Below are positions 13,501-22,198 of a stretch of DNA of 64,000 nucleotides, piece after piece (positions within the stretch are counted from its first letter, which is position 1; each line of letters opens with the position of its first letter). The notes beneath the pieces were generated by a model. That model searched no databases. It saw nothing but the letters and a program-made list of their open reading frames with translations, and had not been told where the DNA came from. Source of the stretch: Rugalucina vietnamica (taxonomy: Eukaryota; Mollusca; Bivalvia; Lucinida; Lucinidae); the NCBI GenBank assembly GCA_964017185.1, contig OZ024877.1, positions 4,752,006 to 4,816,005 of the forward strand, read 5' to 3'. Position numbers and translations under genes: made by a program.

Positions 13501-16011
13501 TCAAACATGTTTATTGGTATATGCAGCAGACTCAGGTGAGCGTTTACAGGACCATTGGTCCTCTGGTTTTAGGATCCTATTTTACTACCTTGTAAATGTC
13601 TATTGTTTAACAGATTATCTGTTAATGAGACCTCTTAACTGCGCAGACTTAAGAATATCGTAATAAAACATAGATTGACCTCCATGAAATTAATTACAAT
13701 TTCTTTATTTGCTGTTTCAGAAATTAATTACAATACCTCAATTTTACTGTTTCAGAAATAGCAATCGAACAAGTTGGAGAGAGGAAAGGAAATTAAATGT
13801 TGAAACCTTTGGCCAAAGTGACATCAGGCGGGGCTATGGTCGTGGAGGTTACCGTAGCAACCGTGGTTACCGAGGAGGGCGAGGCCGAGGTGGTGGATAC
13901 GGTGGCTTTAGAGGTAAGATTTCTGAATATGAGCTGCGTCACAAGAAAACCAACAATGTGGTGTTTGAAGAGGTCCTACACAAACCGAGCTGTACAGCCA
14001 CAGAAGACAATTGGAAACTTGAAATTTTGTATTTAAGAAGCGGGATTGTACTTTCCGTGTAGCGAAAACAAAGGCGCTGATCAGCTTCGCGGTTACCGAG
14101 AAGCTGATCTGCATCTTTGTTTTAGCCTATACAGATTGTTGGTTTTCACTTGAGGCCCCTCAGGTGTATTGTGGCAATGGACTTGTGCATCATTTGGTTG
14201 ATTCCACTTTTGGGACAATAGGAATGACCTTTTATAAAACAAACAGAATAACCCCAAATGATATGCCTCACTCTGAAAAACTGTACAATGCATTTGTAGG
14301 CTGGACTGGAAAAATTGAAGACAGTTCATGCATGTTAGCTGCCTAGACGATAATAATTATAGTTTCTCATTACTGACTGTCAAGCAAGCTTTTGTTACTT
14401 CTAACCTCCCATACACTATTGCAGGTATCTGAGAATAGGTTCTCTGACAGCATGTTTCTGTACAATTGTCTCTTTACCCTAGGTCGAGGAGGTTATCAGG
14501 GTTATGCACCCCGAGGAGGTGGTGGTGGTGGTTTCAGATCAAGAAACCAGGGCTGGGTAGACTACGAATATGATGGAGGAAACGATCAGAGAAAAAACAA
14601 CAGAAACAGACCTACCAGCAATAGAGTAAGTACAGTGTTATGTCTATGTACAGGCAGAAATGTCTTAATTTTGGAGACAAATTTTGCTATAATCACTCAA
14701 TACCTTTACCCTGATCAGACTGTTTGAAATATTTAAATATTGCATTTTGCTCAGTGCATGGCAGACCTACCCTTTTATCCAATTTCTCACTTTGTTTCCT
14801 GAAAAACAAATGTCATATTTGGGTTGTCTCCCTTACATTGATATTTCAGTATTTGCAGCCCAGGTTTACTGTGTAAAAATGTTTGTACTTTTTAATCTGT
14901 ATCAATAGGATACGTTGGGCAAAATAAATGTCTTCAGAGATTTCAAATTCTATCATATGATTCACATCAGGAAAAAGAAATGGCTTTTTGCATATATACT
15001 CAAGGACTTTGAAAACGCCTCACTTGTTTTATTGCTCCCTACTCTCGGAATACATGATATAACGGGAAAAATATATTTGAACTAAAAAGTACATCCAGTC
15101 TGCTTAACTTCGATACTAAAACCGAAGCGTCAACGCCTATTAGTAACGTCATACACGATGAATTCCAGCGTTACCCAGAATTCAACAAAACCAAAGTATC
15201 GAGACGGCAAATATTCATCAGATACAACATGATTTCTGGAAAGAAACACCAAAAGCCAAGCAAATGCTGTTGGTTTGCTTTCATTTGCACTAAAACAGCG
15301 GTAGTTACGTCACTTTTACGTTTATTAAAAAAACTTTATTTTTTGCGTGTAAAATGAAACAAATTCAAAAGATTTTGTGCACAATGAATAGGCAAAGACT
15401 TACGTAAAAATTACAATTACTTTCGACGCTGTAATCGAATGGCAAGAGGTATTTTGAACACTTATGCTTGACGTCATCAAATAACGTTAGTGACATTGAA
15501 AGAAATCCGCCATTTTGATTTTGCTTTTTCTTGTGATTAAGGTCGTTAGCTTTCACTAGAGATGGTTTGTGTCTACAAATTCCGTTTATTGAAGCCGTTT
15601 TTAGGTTTTCTTGCGTCTCGATGACGTCTGTGAAAACAGCTGTAGCAAACAAACGAGTGACCAAATTTTTATGGATCTTTATGGATAAATATTGTTTATT
15701 GTGTTGGCGTACACGATAATATGTTTATTTTGTACATCCCTTTAATTTTAAGGAAGTTTTTGAGCAAAATGTAACCGATGTACAGTGAGGCGTTTTCAAA
15801 GTCCTCTAGTATATATGCAAAATCAAATAAGTTCAGCACCTTTATTTTTGCTGACCAGATGGTAGAATCCCACTGCTTTAGCTTAAGTATTGAAATTTCA
15901 AGCTTCCAGCCTTTGTGTGTGTTCAGAAATCCTGAATTAAGATTTTCATATTGTTGTATCGTGTTTTGTTTTCAGAATCAAAGACAAGAAACTGCTAACA
16001 GTGACTCATAG
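1349..16011 (+). CDS. LSM14: LSM14-family mRNP protein (RAP55/Trailer hitch), 3' part, nine exons
   Basis: LSM14 proteins are cytoplasmic RNP-granule (P-body) components that bind mRNA with the helicase DDX6 and 4E-T and repress translation. The exons encode, in order: the end of the Lsm domain ([26 protein letters not shown]); a Q/P/G-rich linker; SPTxDQGxQV motifs; an R/E/P-rich stretch; the FDF domain ([14 protein letters not shown]); an acidic stretch with the FFD box ([15 protein letters not shown]); the TFG box ([11 protein letters not shown]); and RGG repeats. Coding exons are 1349-1518, 2662-2827, 5425-5532, 7753-8094, 8629-8826, 11337-11475, 13756-13913, 14483-14625 and 15976-16011. 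All have AG..GT borders and compatible phases. The first coding exon, with the start codon and the start of the Lsm fold, is not in the window. Vertebrates have LSM14A and LSM14B; I cannot say more than LSM14. Introns are loaded with transposons, but the reading frame is intact. Family assignment is very secure from the Lsm, FDF, FFD and TFG signatures. Confidence 0.95.
1639..2402. mobile_element. Non-autonomous hAT element
   Basis: The ends are CAGTGTTTTCCCT and, inverted, AGGGAAAACACTG. The flanking 8-mers are aatcaccc (1631-1638) and tatcaccc (2403-2410), 7 of 8 identical, as expected for the 8-bp duplication of hAT transposons. No transposase ORF is present in its 764 bp. It is inside an LSM14 intron. 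Confidence 0.65.
2662..2827 (+). CDS. LSM14: LSM14 exon: Q/P/G-rich linker
   Basis: The exon begins [19 protein letters not shown] after TTCTCCAG and ends PHPPPQQP plus one base before GTATGT. It starts in phase 0, directly continuing the previous exon, and leaves one base for the next. It is low-complexity linker between the Lsm domain and the conserved C-terminal boxes. The assignment rests on position, phase and composition rather than on a domain. Confidence 0.8.
3072..3544 (+). mobile_element. Tandem-repeat element family B, short copy
   Basis: It starts with the AGCTCACCTGAGCC palindrome, has a short gtccgcccatgcgtccg stretch, less than one monomer of the family B repeat (gaaaccgcttggccaatc), and ends caggtgagcg..aggaccattggtcct. 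The internal array is collapsed compared with the copy at 11.6-13.6 kb. Confidence 0.7.
3573..5394 (+). mobile_element. Tandem-repeat element family A (HINE/pearl-like)
   Basis: A perfect 16-bp inverted pair TATACCCCCCGCAAAA marks 3573-3588 and 5349-5364. The 5' end itself folds (cccccc..gcaaaacgaagtttt..gggggg). It is followed by a (ATTCCGTC)-type microsatellite and then eight monomers of about 190 bp. The monomers begin near 3871, 4061, 4253, 4443, 4635, 4813, 5005 and 5194. The 3' end reads TTTCTAG, a Helitron-like CTAG terminus. No coding capacity. Confidence 0.75.
3871..5340 (+). repeat. Eight tandem monomers of about 190 bp
   Basis: Each monomer begins gtgaaatcaactcctcct and includes ctttcagtatttcttttcaa, gaagatgtgcatgaa and tttttgacaaatttacagc. 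Spacing is 190, 192, 190, 192, 178, 192 and 189 bp. The outermost copies are the most diverged. Confidence 0.85.
5425..5532 (+). CDS. LSM14: LSM14 exon: [10 protein letters not shown] motif (duplicate-like, possibly alternative)
   Basis: This 108-bp exon was found by hand. It reads [19 protein letters not shown] then [15 protein letters not shown], flanked by a TATCTTAG acceptor and a GTAAAC donor. It takes the one leftover base from the previous exon and leaves one base, so it is a symmetric 1-1 exon that could be skipped without a frameshift. The SPTMDQ..Q motif corresponds to the conserved SPT-x-EQ-x-x-QT segment of vertebrate LSM14. The next exon starts with the same GSRG and carries [10 protein letters not shown], so the two look like tandem duplicates. 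Its acceptor lies 31 bases after the 3' end of a tandem-repeat transposon. Confidence 0.75.
5572..5809. mobile_element. Palindromic miniature transposon family E, copy 1
   Basis: It starts TGAGCC..tgaaaaccaacaat and ends as the inverted form, with the internal hairpin gcgaaaacaa..tgctgatc / gatctgcgc..ttgttttcgc. This is a diverged copy inside an LSM14 intron. Confidence 0.75.
5810..7045. other. LSM14 intron sequence, no element recognised
   Basis: AT-rich sequence with short A runs. I see no exon, element or strong palindrome. Two stretches, near 6410-6425 and 7020-7050, carry inverted copies of the phrase cctaaacaggttataaag, which suggests an old inverted-repeat element between about 6405 and 7045. 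Confidence 0.4.
7046..7262 (+). repeat. Old SINE-like fragment
   Basis: It contains gttcaaaccccactagcacc (B-box-like), a ggttgtgtcctcgagca phrase, tgattcacaggaagcggtgt and a tail ending ttaaacaatttaaaagataaa. Similar phrases (cttgagcaagacact, agcagtgtctctatag) recur near 8390-8480 and 20480-20540. This suggests a dispersed tRNA-derived family; the degree of decay prevents exact boundaries. Confidence 0.4.
7753..8094 (+). CDS. LSM14: LSM14 exon: [10 protein letters not shown] motif and R/E/P/Q-rich region
   Basis: The exon starts after TTTTGCAG, reads [19 protein letters not shown], then a poly-Q patch (residues [10 protein letters not shown]), then many PRE/PRD/HRE repeats. It ends SRGRGNNRG, split by one base before GTCAGT. 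Length 342 bp, phase 1-1. The RE/PRE array is low complexity and is presumably disordered RNA-binding linker. The ATG at 7740 lies in the intron side of the acceptor and is not a start. Confidence 0.9.
8119..8338. mobile_element. Miniature inverted-repeat element family G, copy 1
   Basis: The left end GGTTATAAAACTTTTTT and right end AAAGTTTTATAACC form inverted termini, each followed by a ctcagctgagc-type palindrome. The 220-bp element starts 24 bp after an LSM14 exon. A second copy is at 19538-19748. Confidence 0.7.
8351..8525 (+). repeat. SINE-like fragment
   Basis: It shares cttgagcaagacactttaaa, ttcaagaagcagtgtctcta and a terminal ttgttaac-type tail with the fragment at 7046-7262. It lies between two LSM14 exons. 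Confidence 0.4.
8629..8826 (+). CDS. LSM14: LSM14 exon: RG-rich segment and FDF domain
   Basis: The exon encodes [18 protein letters not shown], then [16 protein letters not shown] and [13 protein letters not shown]. This is the FDF domain, which in the family binds the DDX6 RecA2 lobe. Acceptor ACTTTCAG, donor GTAAGG, phase 1-1. A copy of the 235-bp palindromic transposon (family E) begins only 20 bp after the donor. Confidence 0.95.
8846..9082. mobile_element. Palindromic miniature transposon family E, copy 2
   Basis: The ends are TGAGCCTGTGCATGAGAAAA and its inverted counterpart ending CAGGCTCA. The internal hairpin has cagcttcgcggtaaccgcga at its tip. Confidence 0.85.
9598..9736. repeat. 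Near-perfect 139-bp palindrome
   Basis: The left arm (tctgttctagatggaagttt, then gctgagcggaacc) is repeated in inverted form to the right (ggttccgctcagc, then aaacttccatctagaacaga). There is almost no loop; the centre is at about 9667. It is probably a hairpin-type miniature element in an LSM14 intron. Confidence 0.8.
9849..11245. mobile_element. 1.4-kb non-autonomous DNA transposon with CCTATA subterminal motifs
   Basis: Terminal inverted repeats CAGGGCGCCCGGTAAC and GTCACCGGGCGCCCTG are flanked by a perfect 6-bp direct repeat cccagg (9843-9848 and 11246-11251). The short motif cctatattttt or cctataaaa recurs many times just inside both ends. The interior is AT-rich with no ORF. The CAGGG start is hAT-like, but the 6-bp duplication does not settle the superfamily. 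Confidence 0.65.
11337..11475 (+). CDS. LSM14: LSM14 exon: acidic stretch and FFD box
   Basis: A run of glutamates is followed by [15 protein letters not shown] and SIDRAKG. This matches the FFD box that contacts EDC4/DDX6-type partners in the family. The acceptor is CCACAG and the donor is taken as GTGGGT at 11476, because that leaves two bases, which join the single base of the next exon in frame. The acceptor is 91 bp past the end of the 1.4-kb element at 9849-11245. Confidence 0.9.
11630..13570 (+). mobile_element. Tandem-repeat element family B, long copy
   Basis: The 5' palindrome AGCTCACCTGAGCC..ggctcacaaggtgagct is followed by a gtccgtccgtcgtccgtc microsatellite. About four monomers of about 450 bp follow, with ctcctctgaaaccgcttgg at about 11726, 12161, 12615 and 13071. 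The 3' end is caggtgagcg..AGGACCATTGGTCCT then CTGG. Each monomer keeps a 60-78-codon open frame, treated here as incidental. It fills most of the intron between the FFD and TFG exons of LSM14. Confidence 0.75.
13756..13913 (+). CDS. LSM14: LSM14 exon: TFG box and RGG repeats
   Basis: The exon reads [19 protein letters not shown], then [20 protein letters not shown]. The first part is the TFG box and the rest is an RGG motif expected to bind RNA and be arginine-methylated. Acceptor TTTCAG, donor GTAAGA. It starts with one base completing the previous codon and leaves one base. A family E transposon begins 17 bp after the exon. Confidence 0.95.
13930..14162. mobile_element. Palindromic miniature transposon family E, copy 3
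   Basis: TGAGCTGCG..aaaaccaacaatgtgg at the left and ttggttttcacttgaggccc at the right bracket the conserved gcgaaaacaaaggcgctgat hairpin. It sits 17 bp after the TFG-box exon donor. Confidence 0.85.
14483..14625 (+). CDS. LSM14: LSM14 exon: second RGG segment
   Basis: The exon encodes [20 protein letters not shown] then [13 protein letters not shown] and NRPTSNR. The WVDYEY segment resembles the FADFEYRK tail of vertebrate LSM14A. Acceptor CCCTAG, strong donor GTAAGTA, ending in phase 0. Confidence 0.9.
14986..15822. mobile_element. 837-bp terminal-inverted-repeat element
   Basis: The left end TTTTGCATATATACT followed by ggactttgaaaacgcctcac is repeated inverted at the right (gtgaggcgttttcaaagtcc, then agtatatatgcaaaa). 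The arms are about 40 bp with few mismatches. If the unit is trimmed to the conserved core, TA dinucleotides flank both sides. There is no transposase ORF. It lies in the last LSM14 intron. Confidence 0.65.
15976..16011 (+). CDS. LSM14: LSM14 terminal coding exon and stop codon
   Basis: After GTTTTCAG the frame reads [11 protein letters not shown] and then TAG at 16009-16011. The acceptor phase (0) matches the preceding donor. The short C-terminal peptide is not recognisable on its own; the call rests on splice signals and position. Confidence 0.75.
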   Translation, partial: NQRQETANSDS

Positions 16012-16233
16012 CTGAACGACAAGGACAAAGAATGTGCAGTATTACAGCAGTGTTATTGTAAAGGATTGGGTTTGATTGTTTAAAGATTCTGGACTCCGAT
16101 TGGGTTGAGCTAGAATAGGAATGAGCTAGAATTTACATATGTATTAAAAGGTCAAAGAATCAGATCACAGGGAGTATCAGAGATAATGTTCATATGTGTT
16201 ATAGCAGCACAATGATGAATAAGGAGGGTGATT

Positions 16234-16239
16234 AATAAA
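16234..16239 (+). promoter_or_regulatory. Candidate polyadenylation signal for LSM14
   Basis: A canonical AATAAA lies about 220 bp after the LSM14 stop codon, the first in this orientation after the stop. Transcript ends were not observed. Confidence 0.45.
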
Positions 16240-16275
16240 GCATAAATATTGATATTATGCAACAGAATCTATATT

Positions 16276-16490
16276 TGTGGGACACGGGCAAACACTATAG
16301 CCCCAGATGTGATGGCTCAGAATTCAATGTCCTATCTTTAGAAGTCTCCTTCTTAGACAAGTGGAAAGGTAGTCTAAGAAGGAGACTTGTCAAACAAGTC
16401 CAACCCTCAGTAGAGGACAACGGACTATAAAACAGATATGATGATGATGAATCTGGGTCTATTCTGTTTGCTAAGAAGAATTTCATGTTA
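16276..16490. mobile_element. Miniature element family H, copy 1
   Basis: It begins gggacacgggcaaacactat, then agccccagatgtga. Later tctgggtctattctgtttgc gives the inverted partner. Related copies are at 18611-18800 and 62886-63090. An internal inverted pair (gaagtctccttcttagac / gtctaagaaggagactt) lies near 16341-16389. Confidence 0.55.
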
Positions 16491-16640
16491 AAAGCAACAG
16501 GCAAAGCTCCAGCTGAGGTGCTAATTTTGAGTTACATTTTCACATCTTAAAAATATGATACTAGAATATGCATGTACCTTCAATGTTTCCAAGGAAAATG
16601 GCCAGATTTGTCAAAATAAATAAACAGGGTAGATGATAAA

Positions 16641-16861
16641 CAGGGGCCAGTTGTTCAAAATTAACATCGGTAATGATTCCTTGAAAGTTCAAATGACAAT
16701 ATTACAAATAACACTGTTATTTTTTGTTGAAAAAATGTGTAGGATTCTCACATTTTTTTCAACAAAAACAACAGTGTATTTGCTTATATAGTCGGCATTT
16801 ACTTAACAAGTTGTCTTAACGATGATGTTAAGCTAACAAAGTTTTGAACAACTGGCCCCTG
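16641..16861. mobile_element. 221-bp miniature inverted-repeat element (family I)
   Basis: The ends are CAGGGGCCAGTTGTTCAAAA and TTTTGAACAACTGGCCCCTG, a perfect 20-bp inverted pair, followed inward by partly complementary ttaac segments. A second internal palindrome (tgttgaaaaaatgtg / cacatttttttcaaca) surrounds the centre. Confidence 0.75.
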
Positions 16862-17734
16862 GGGCCAGATTGTTAGAAGAACATTGGAATGGAACATGAG
16901 AATATGAGTTAGTTACAGTTGACAATATCCAGTAGGAAAAAGTGGCAAAGTAATTGTGTTACATTTTAAAAAAGAATCAGAAAAAAAAAAAAAATACCCA
17001 CCTTATTCTATTCTGCTGTTGTAGACAAATATTGAACATTGCTTCTGTTACTGCTGTTGGGTGATCTGAAGCTACTTAATTTGCTTCTTGTCATAAGAAA
17101 AACATGTTTTATCAATATGATTGAACATAAGGTGCTGGTATGAACAACAAAGGTACTGATCAGCCTATGTAGGAACATAGTCTAACCACCGCCTTTGTTT
17201 AAGCTGCCTAGATTAATAGGGTCAAAGCCCATTCATGGCATGTCATTCATATTTATATTTACATGTTGGTAACTTGGGTTTATGAAAGAGTTTTGACTCT
17301 AGTCAACATTTTGGGCATAGAGCCTACACTAAAAATTTAAATGTCATTTGATATTGAGATGCATCTGTACCAGGTCAAAGATTGATGATTCATGTTTTTC
17401 CCATGACAAGTGCTGAGAGTGATTTTGTGATGATATAAACTGAGACGATTTATACTCTACTGTTAATGTTACCTGAATCAGTGTTTTAGTAAGTGTGACA
17501 TAACAGAGACAATTAGAGTTTGTGACGACAACCCCTTTTTGCCACTTTATATAAATATTAGATGACAATTTGAGGATTCTTTCTTGTTTTTGAGGCTGAA
17601 ATGCCACCCAATGATTTCTATTAATTCGTAAAATTATTTTTGAAAATTTCACTTTTTGTGATACATGCAAAGTTAGGCATGGCTTTGCTTCAAATGGTTT
17701 TCATGGGGTTGTAAAATTTAAGAAAAATACTAGA
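16862..17734. other. Intergenic, nothing recognised
   Basis: AT-rich sequence with a 15-base A run near 16981. The open frame on the - strand at 17344-17670 has no recognisable domain and no splice or start context that would support a gene. Confidence 0.4.
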
Positions 17735-17970
17735 TGAACCGCTGAATGGGAAAACAAACAAAATGCTAAGGCGAAAACAAAGGCGCAGATCAGTTTCACA
17801 GTAACCGCGAAGCTGATCAGCACCTTTGTTTTCGCTAAACGGATAGTACAATCCCTCTTCTACTTATATCCAAAGTTTCAAGCATCTAGCACTTTTCTGT
17901 GCTTGTGCAGCTCAGTTTGTGTCGGACCTGTTCAAAAACCACATTGTTGGTTTTCCCACGAGGTGGCTCA
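17735..17970. mobile_element. Palindromic miniature transposon family E, copy 4
   Basis: A diverged left end (TGAACCGCTGAATGGGAAAA) and a well-kept right end (ttggttttcccacgaggtgg) flank the aggcgcagatcag / ctgatcagcacctt hairpin. Confidence 0.85.
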
Positions 17971-18610
17971 TTTATGAATAACAAGAAATAGTCCTCAAAT
18001 CTGTTGTCTGAAGTTGCCTTCAAAAGGAGCTTCTTTATTTTCAAGAGGTTGACAATGGCATCAGCAAGATGCATTGAGACCTAAATGTCAGGAAGACATT
18101 TTTTCTATTGTATGAAAATATTGTGATTGTGTAGTAGCAATACGTTTGCACAATTACATCGTGGCATATGATATTGTGGTATTGAGTTGAAATGTTCAGA
18201 GTCTGTCCTCTTAAAAAAGTTAATTGTGCAATCTACTAGGGGACAGACCTACTTTGGCATGCTGAAATATTTTGATACATTGTTTTGATCAAACCCATGC
18301 AGCAGAATGTTCAGGAGAATAAAATAAAATCCCACAAAACGAATAATTACTAGTAAATATACTGCTGCACTATTTAACTACTAGTCAAGGTACACGTTTT
18401 TGTATTTTTGCTTGTTTGATCACTCGAGTCGTGCACACTTTCAATTTAGTTTTACCAGTACATGTGTATTTGATGAAGAATTATCAGGTTAAAATCTAGA
18501 AGGAAGAATATGGTGTTCACAGAATGGAAATAGAGAAAAGAAAGCAATTTATTATGTTAATATTAAATGAGATATTTACTAGGTCATTTAAGTAATGTAA
18601 GCCTGGTGAC

Positions 18611-18800
18611 CCTTTTGTGGGACATAGGCAAACAGTATAGCCCCATAGCGTCACATCTGGGGCTATTCTGTTTTCTTGGAGGAATTTCATCGAAAAATGA
18701 GATAAAAATTAAAAATCATTCCTAACACCCCTAAAAATGAAAGTGGACTCACCCAATGGATAATGACGGGAAAATCCATCCGTCAAATAGAGGTTAATAA
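18611..18800. mobile_element. Miniature element family H, copy 2
   Basis: It reads gtgggacataggcaaacagt, atagcccc..catctggggctattctgttt, then acacccctaaaaatgaaagt. It is the clearest copy of the family and is closely similar to 62886-63090. Confidence 0.6.
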
Positions 18801-18989
18801 TGAAATGTTTGCTTGGTCATTAAGTCAGAACCAGCTTGTCAGTGCAGTTTTGTCAGGTTGACTCCTTGTGATACCTTATTTTAGTGTTTAAAATCCTGAA
18901 GATTTGATCTACGAAGCTTCGCCCATTGTGTCTATTGTCGACTTTGGTACTCTGTTGCATCGTATCCTTCATATAGCTTTGATATAAAT

Positions 18990-19211
18990 TGAGCCGCCTC
19001 GTGGGAAAAACCAACAATGTGGTTTCGGAACAGGTCCGACACGAACCGAGCTGTACACGCACAGAAGCAGACTAGAAGCTTGAAATTTCGGATTTAAGAA
19101 GAAGAGAAATTGTACTATTCGTGTAGCGTAAACAAAGGCGCTGATCGCGAAGCTGATCTGCGCCTTTGTTTTCGCCTATGCAGATTGTTTGTTTTCCCAT
19201 GAGGCGGCTCA
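18990..19211. mobile_element. Palindromic miniature transposon family E, copy 5
   Basis: TGAGCCGCCTCGTGGGAAAA at the left and ttttcccatgaggcggctca at the right are nearly perfect inverted ends. The internal hairpin is shortened (ggcgctgatcgcgaagctga). Confidence 0.9.
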
Positions 19212-19537
19212 TATATCAAACAAAACAAACTTATCATAAAGTTGATAGAATTTAATATATCTAATGAGTGGTGAAATCTGCTGAGTCTCAATCCCTTTGG
19301 TCAGCTAGCTGATTGTAAGAGGGTAGTATGGATTGTCTGTGATAAAAGTACAATATACGTGTACTAGGAATGCAACAGTGTACCAAATACATAGGAATTG
19401 TATAGATTTTGTAAGATATTGTTTGTAACAATAGGGTAGAGTTTCAGTGACCAAATCTGTCTGTGGTAAAAATTCTGACGGTTTCTTATTAGGCAAAGAT
19501 ACTGGCAAATATTTTTATAAATTAACAATGGAAGCCA

Positions 19538-19748
19538 TTAACGGTTTTGATATCCTCAGCTCGACTAAGCATGAAATGTAAATTGCTCATAAGTACTGAA
19601 ATAGCCCAAATTTGAAATGTTGGGTTAAGACCATCTTAGCCAGTAATTTATCCGGCTGATAAATATTAAATACCAGCAGCTTGTAACATTTATGAGCATG
19701 ATAAATTTTAGTCTCAGCTGAGCTGAGCATGAAAAAAGTTTTATAACC
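19538..19748. mobile_element. Miniature inverted-repeat element family G, copy 2
   Basis: It shares aaattttagtctcagctgag and gaaaaaagttttataacc with the copy at 8119-8338. The left terminus is decayed. Confidence 0.6.
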
Positions 19749-20782
19749 TTGGGGCTGATCTGTATAAATAGAAAGTTATACTGAGTCTCATTGCTAGCAT
19801 ATGTCAGTTCTCACATAGTCTTAGAAACGTAAAATTTGTATGGTGTACTCAGAGATAGATATCAAACTTAAAGAAACAGGGATTACCTAAATAGAGTTAC
19901 TTCCCTTCCATAAGAAATGCTTTACATCAAGTTGTACAACATGTCAGAAAAAGATTTTTAGACTTAGAAGTTAGAACAAGTTAGCAGTTTTCCATTTTAA
20001 TTGGCTTCTTTATATCTTTGCTGATGTTGCCAGGAATAAACAAACATTACAGCTCCTTTAGCGTTTGGCTGCCTCTTAGATCATCTCGTTTCTTAATTTG
20101 ATATACCAAGACACCCTGAGACGGATTGTAAACGATGGTTTCTGACCCAATCAGTTTATTATGATGGTCAGAAAGTTTTCCAAGTTTCAAAATATTGTGC
20201 TATGTTTTCCTCTATCTTACAGTAACATGAAATTGTGCTGAATTGGAACACCAATATTAATTTCGACAAGTTATAGTGCTGATGCAAAATGTGTTCTTGA
20301 TGAAATTTGCAAATAATTCCAATCTTTTGTGGGATAAAAGAAATTAAAAAATATTGCAAATCAAATCCTTGTTGTTTGATTTTATTCCGTATACAGTGAC
20401 TTCAGATAGACTGTAAAGGGGGGGGGGGGTCCAGTGAGACTATGAAATGAGAGGCCTTTTGTTCAAATCACTTTTACCAAATTGAGCAAGACACACCCCA
20501 CACACTACAGGTTAATATCCAGAAAGCAGCAGCTCTCCAACATAGCAGTGAAATTGTTGACTGACATGTGAACTCCAATAATAGATACAATAGTTGGGTA
20601 GTCCCTCATATGGGCAGTCATGCATGTGGGCCCAAATAGTCAACTTTAATGAGTGATTTCTTGAGATTCTGGTCATTTTATGGCCATTATTTACCTGCTT
20701 GGTTCTTAAAACCTGGTATGTAGTATTGGGGACTTGAGGCTTTGCTAAGTTTATATATCCTGACTGGGCTAACCTTTACCTA
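19749..20782. other. Intergenic, one weak SINE-like trace
   Basis: No gene is recognised. A decayed gagcaagacac..agaaagcagcagctct segment near 20480-20540 resembles the SINE-like fragments at 7.0 and 8.4 kb. A 10-G run lies near 20419. Confidence 0.35.
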
Positions 20783-21430
20783 CTAAAACAGCAGTCTCAC
20801 AGTAGCGTATAACCCAAACGCGCGCCGGGCGTATGAAAAATCTCAACACGCTGAAGACTTTGGACGTATAAAAATTAATTTATTTCTTTAACTCGCTTTA
20901 GCAGCGACACATTAGCGCGTGACTTAGGCTAGTGACGGACGTTTAAAAGATCTCAAAGTTTTTGAGTACGATTGTTATACGTCCCAGACACCGGACACGC
21001 TAAACACGCGCTACAGGCGCGCGTCGAACGTTCAACGCGCATTTCACACACGCTTGGGGCACGTTACTGAAGCAAAATCTCATTAAATCGGAACGCGCAT
21101 GTAACGTACACTGGCGTGCCTCAAACGCGCTCAGAGCGTATTGAACGCGCGTGAAACTTATTCGGGACGTATAAGTCATGCCGAGCTTCTAAAAAAAATT
21201 TAAGCATGTTTAAAAAAATTTTTGAGCCCCAACGCGCGCAGAGACTTTTAGCGACGTACATCGACGCGCGCCGGACGTACACCAAGCGTACCCAACGCGC
21301 TTGTGGCGAGTTTTGAACGCGTTTCCGACGTGCGTCTGGCGTATGTGGAATTTGCTATTTTTTCAACACGCCCGGCGCGCGTTTCACTTATACGCTAGTA
21401 GTAGCGGCTACTGTGTGACTGCTGTTTTAG
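20783..21430. mobile_element. CpG-dense terminal-inverted-repeat element
   Basis: The left end CTAAAACAGCAGTCTCACAG is matched inverted by CTGTGTGACTGCTGTTTTAG at the right. A second inverted block inside (aaacgcgcgccgggcgt / acgcccggcgcgcgttt) extends the arms to roughly 65 bp. The interior is filled with irregular acgcgc, cgtac and gcgtat words and has far more CpG than its surroundings. No ORF or clear target duplication. Confidence 0.65.
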
Positions 21431-22198
21431 GTCAACATGCATTTAATGAAGAAAAATAATAAATGTACTGACGTTTTGTTGAATTCCTTCCTCAGTGGGA
21501 CCATGTTTAGAATGTTCATTACTACTGAGAGCGTTTCAGGACACATGGTATCTGGTTTATCTTATCTTTAAAGTCGCTGCCATCCGTCAAGAAAAAACGT
21601 CTGCACTGCGATCAACGATAGGACGTGTGGTTCAAATAGCTTTCGAAGCCGTTCCCTCGTCATTGCGTCGCGCGGGAAATCCATGTAGGGTATCGGGGCC
21701 CATGCCAATGTATGGTCCAAATAACCAAACACGGCCTACCGGCTGTCTTGTGGACTATGCCGACCAACGTTGCGCTGAAAAGACTCGAATCGTGCACGAA
21801 AGAAACAGAAGACTATGCGTGTGTGTGTGTGCGTGCGTGTGTGTATTTAGACTTGATACTGCGGCTGCATTGCTTTAACCGAGTTTTCAGTTAGCTAAAG
21901 GTTAAGTGTTTCGGCCTGAGGGGTTAGGATGAGCGATTACAATCGACGAACAGCATGCCCTTCGTCCAACCTGCTCAGTAAATTAAGATAATAACCAGAG
22001 GGTAGAAATGTATCAACTTGTGCCGCCGGGTAACGTAGTAATTTAGGTCTTGTTGGGAGAAAAATGTTTGAAGGCATCTAACACTAGATGTACAATAACA
22101 GAGTAATTTGTGTATTTAGAGACCGTGGCCTATGCGAAAAGCAGGAACTGCCTAATAAGCTGTGCTTTTCAAGAAGGCTGACCAGTGCCTATGTTTCA
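21431..22198. other. Intergenic, no gene recognised; GT microsatellite
   Basis: A (GT)n tract lies at about 21818-21844. The 127-codon frame at 21495-21878 has no recognisable domain and runs into the microsatellite. The sequence is mixed in composition and appears single-copy within the window. Confidence 0.35.

Noticed and set aside
21495-21878. 127-codon frame as a gene
   Set aside because: There is no domain or splice support, and it reads into a GT microsatellite that produces the VCVCVCACVCV tail.
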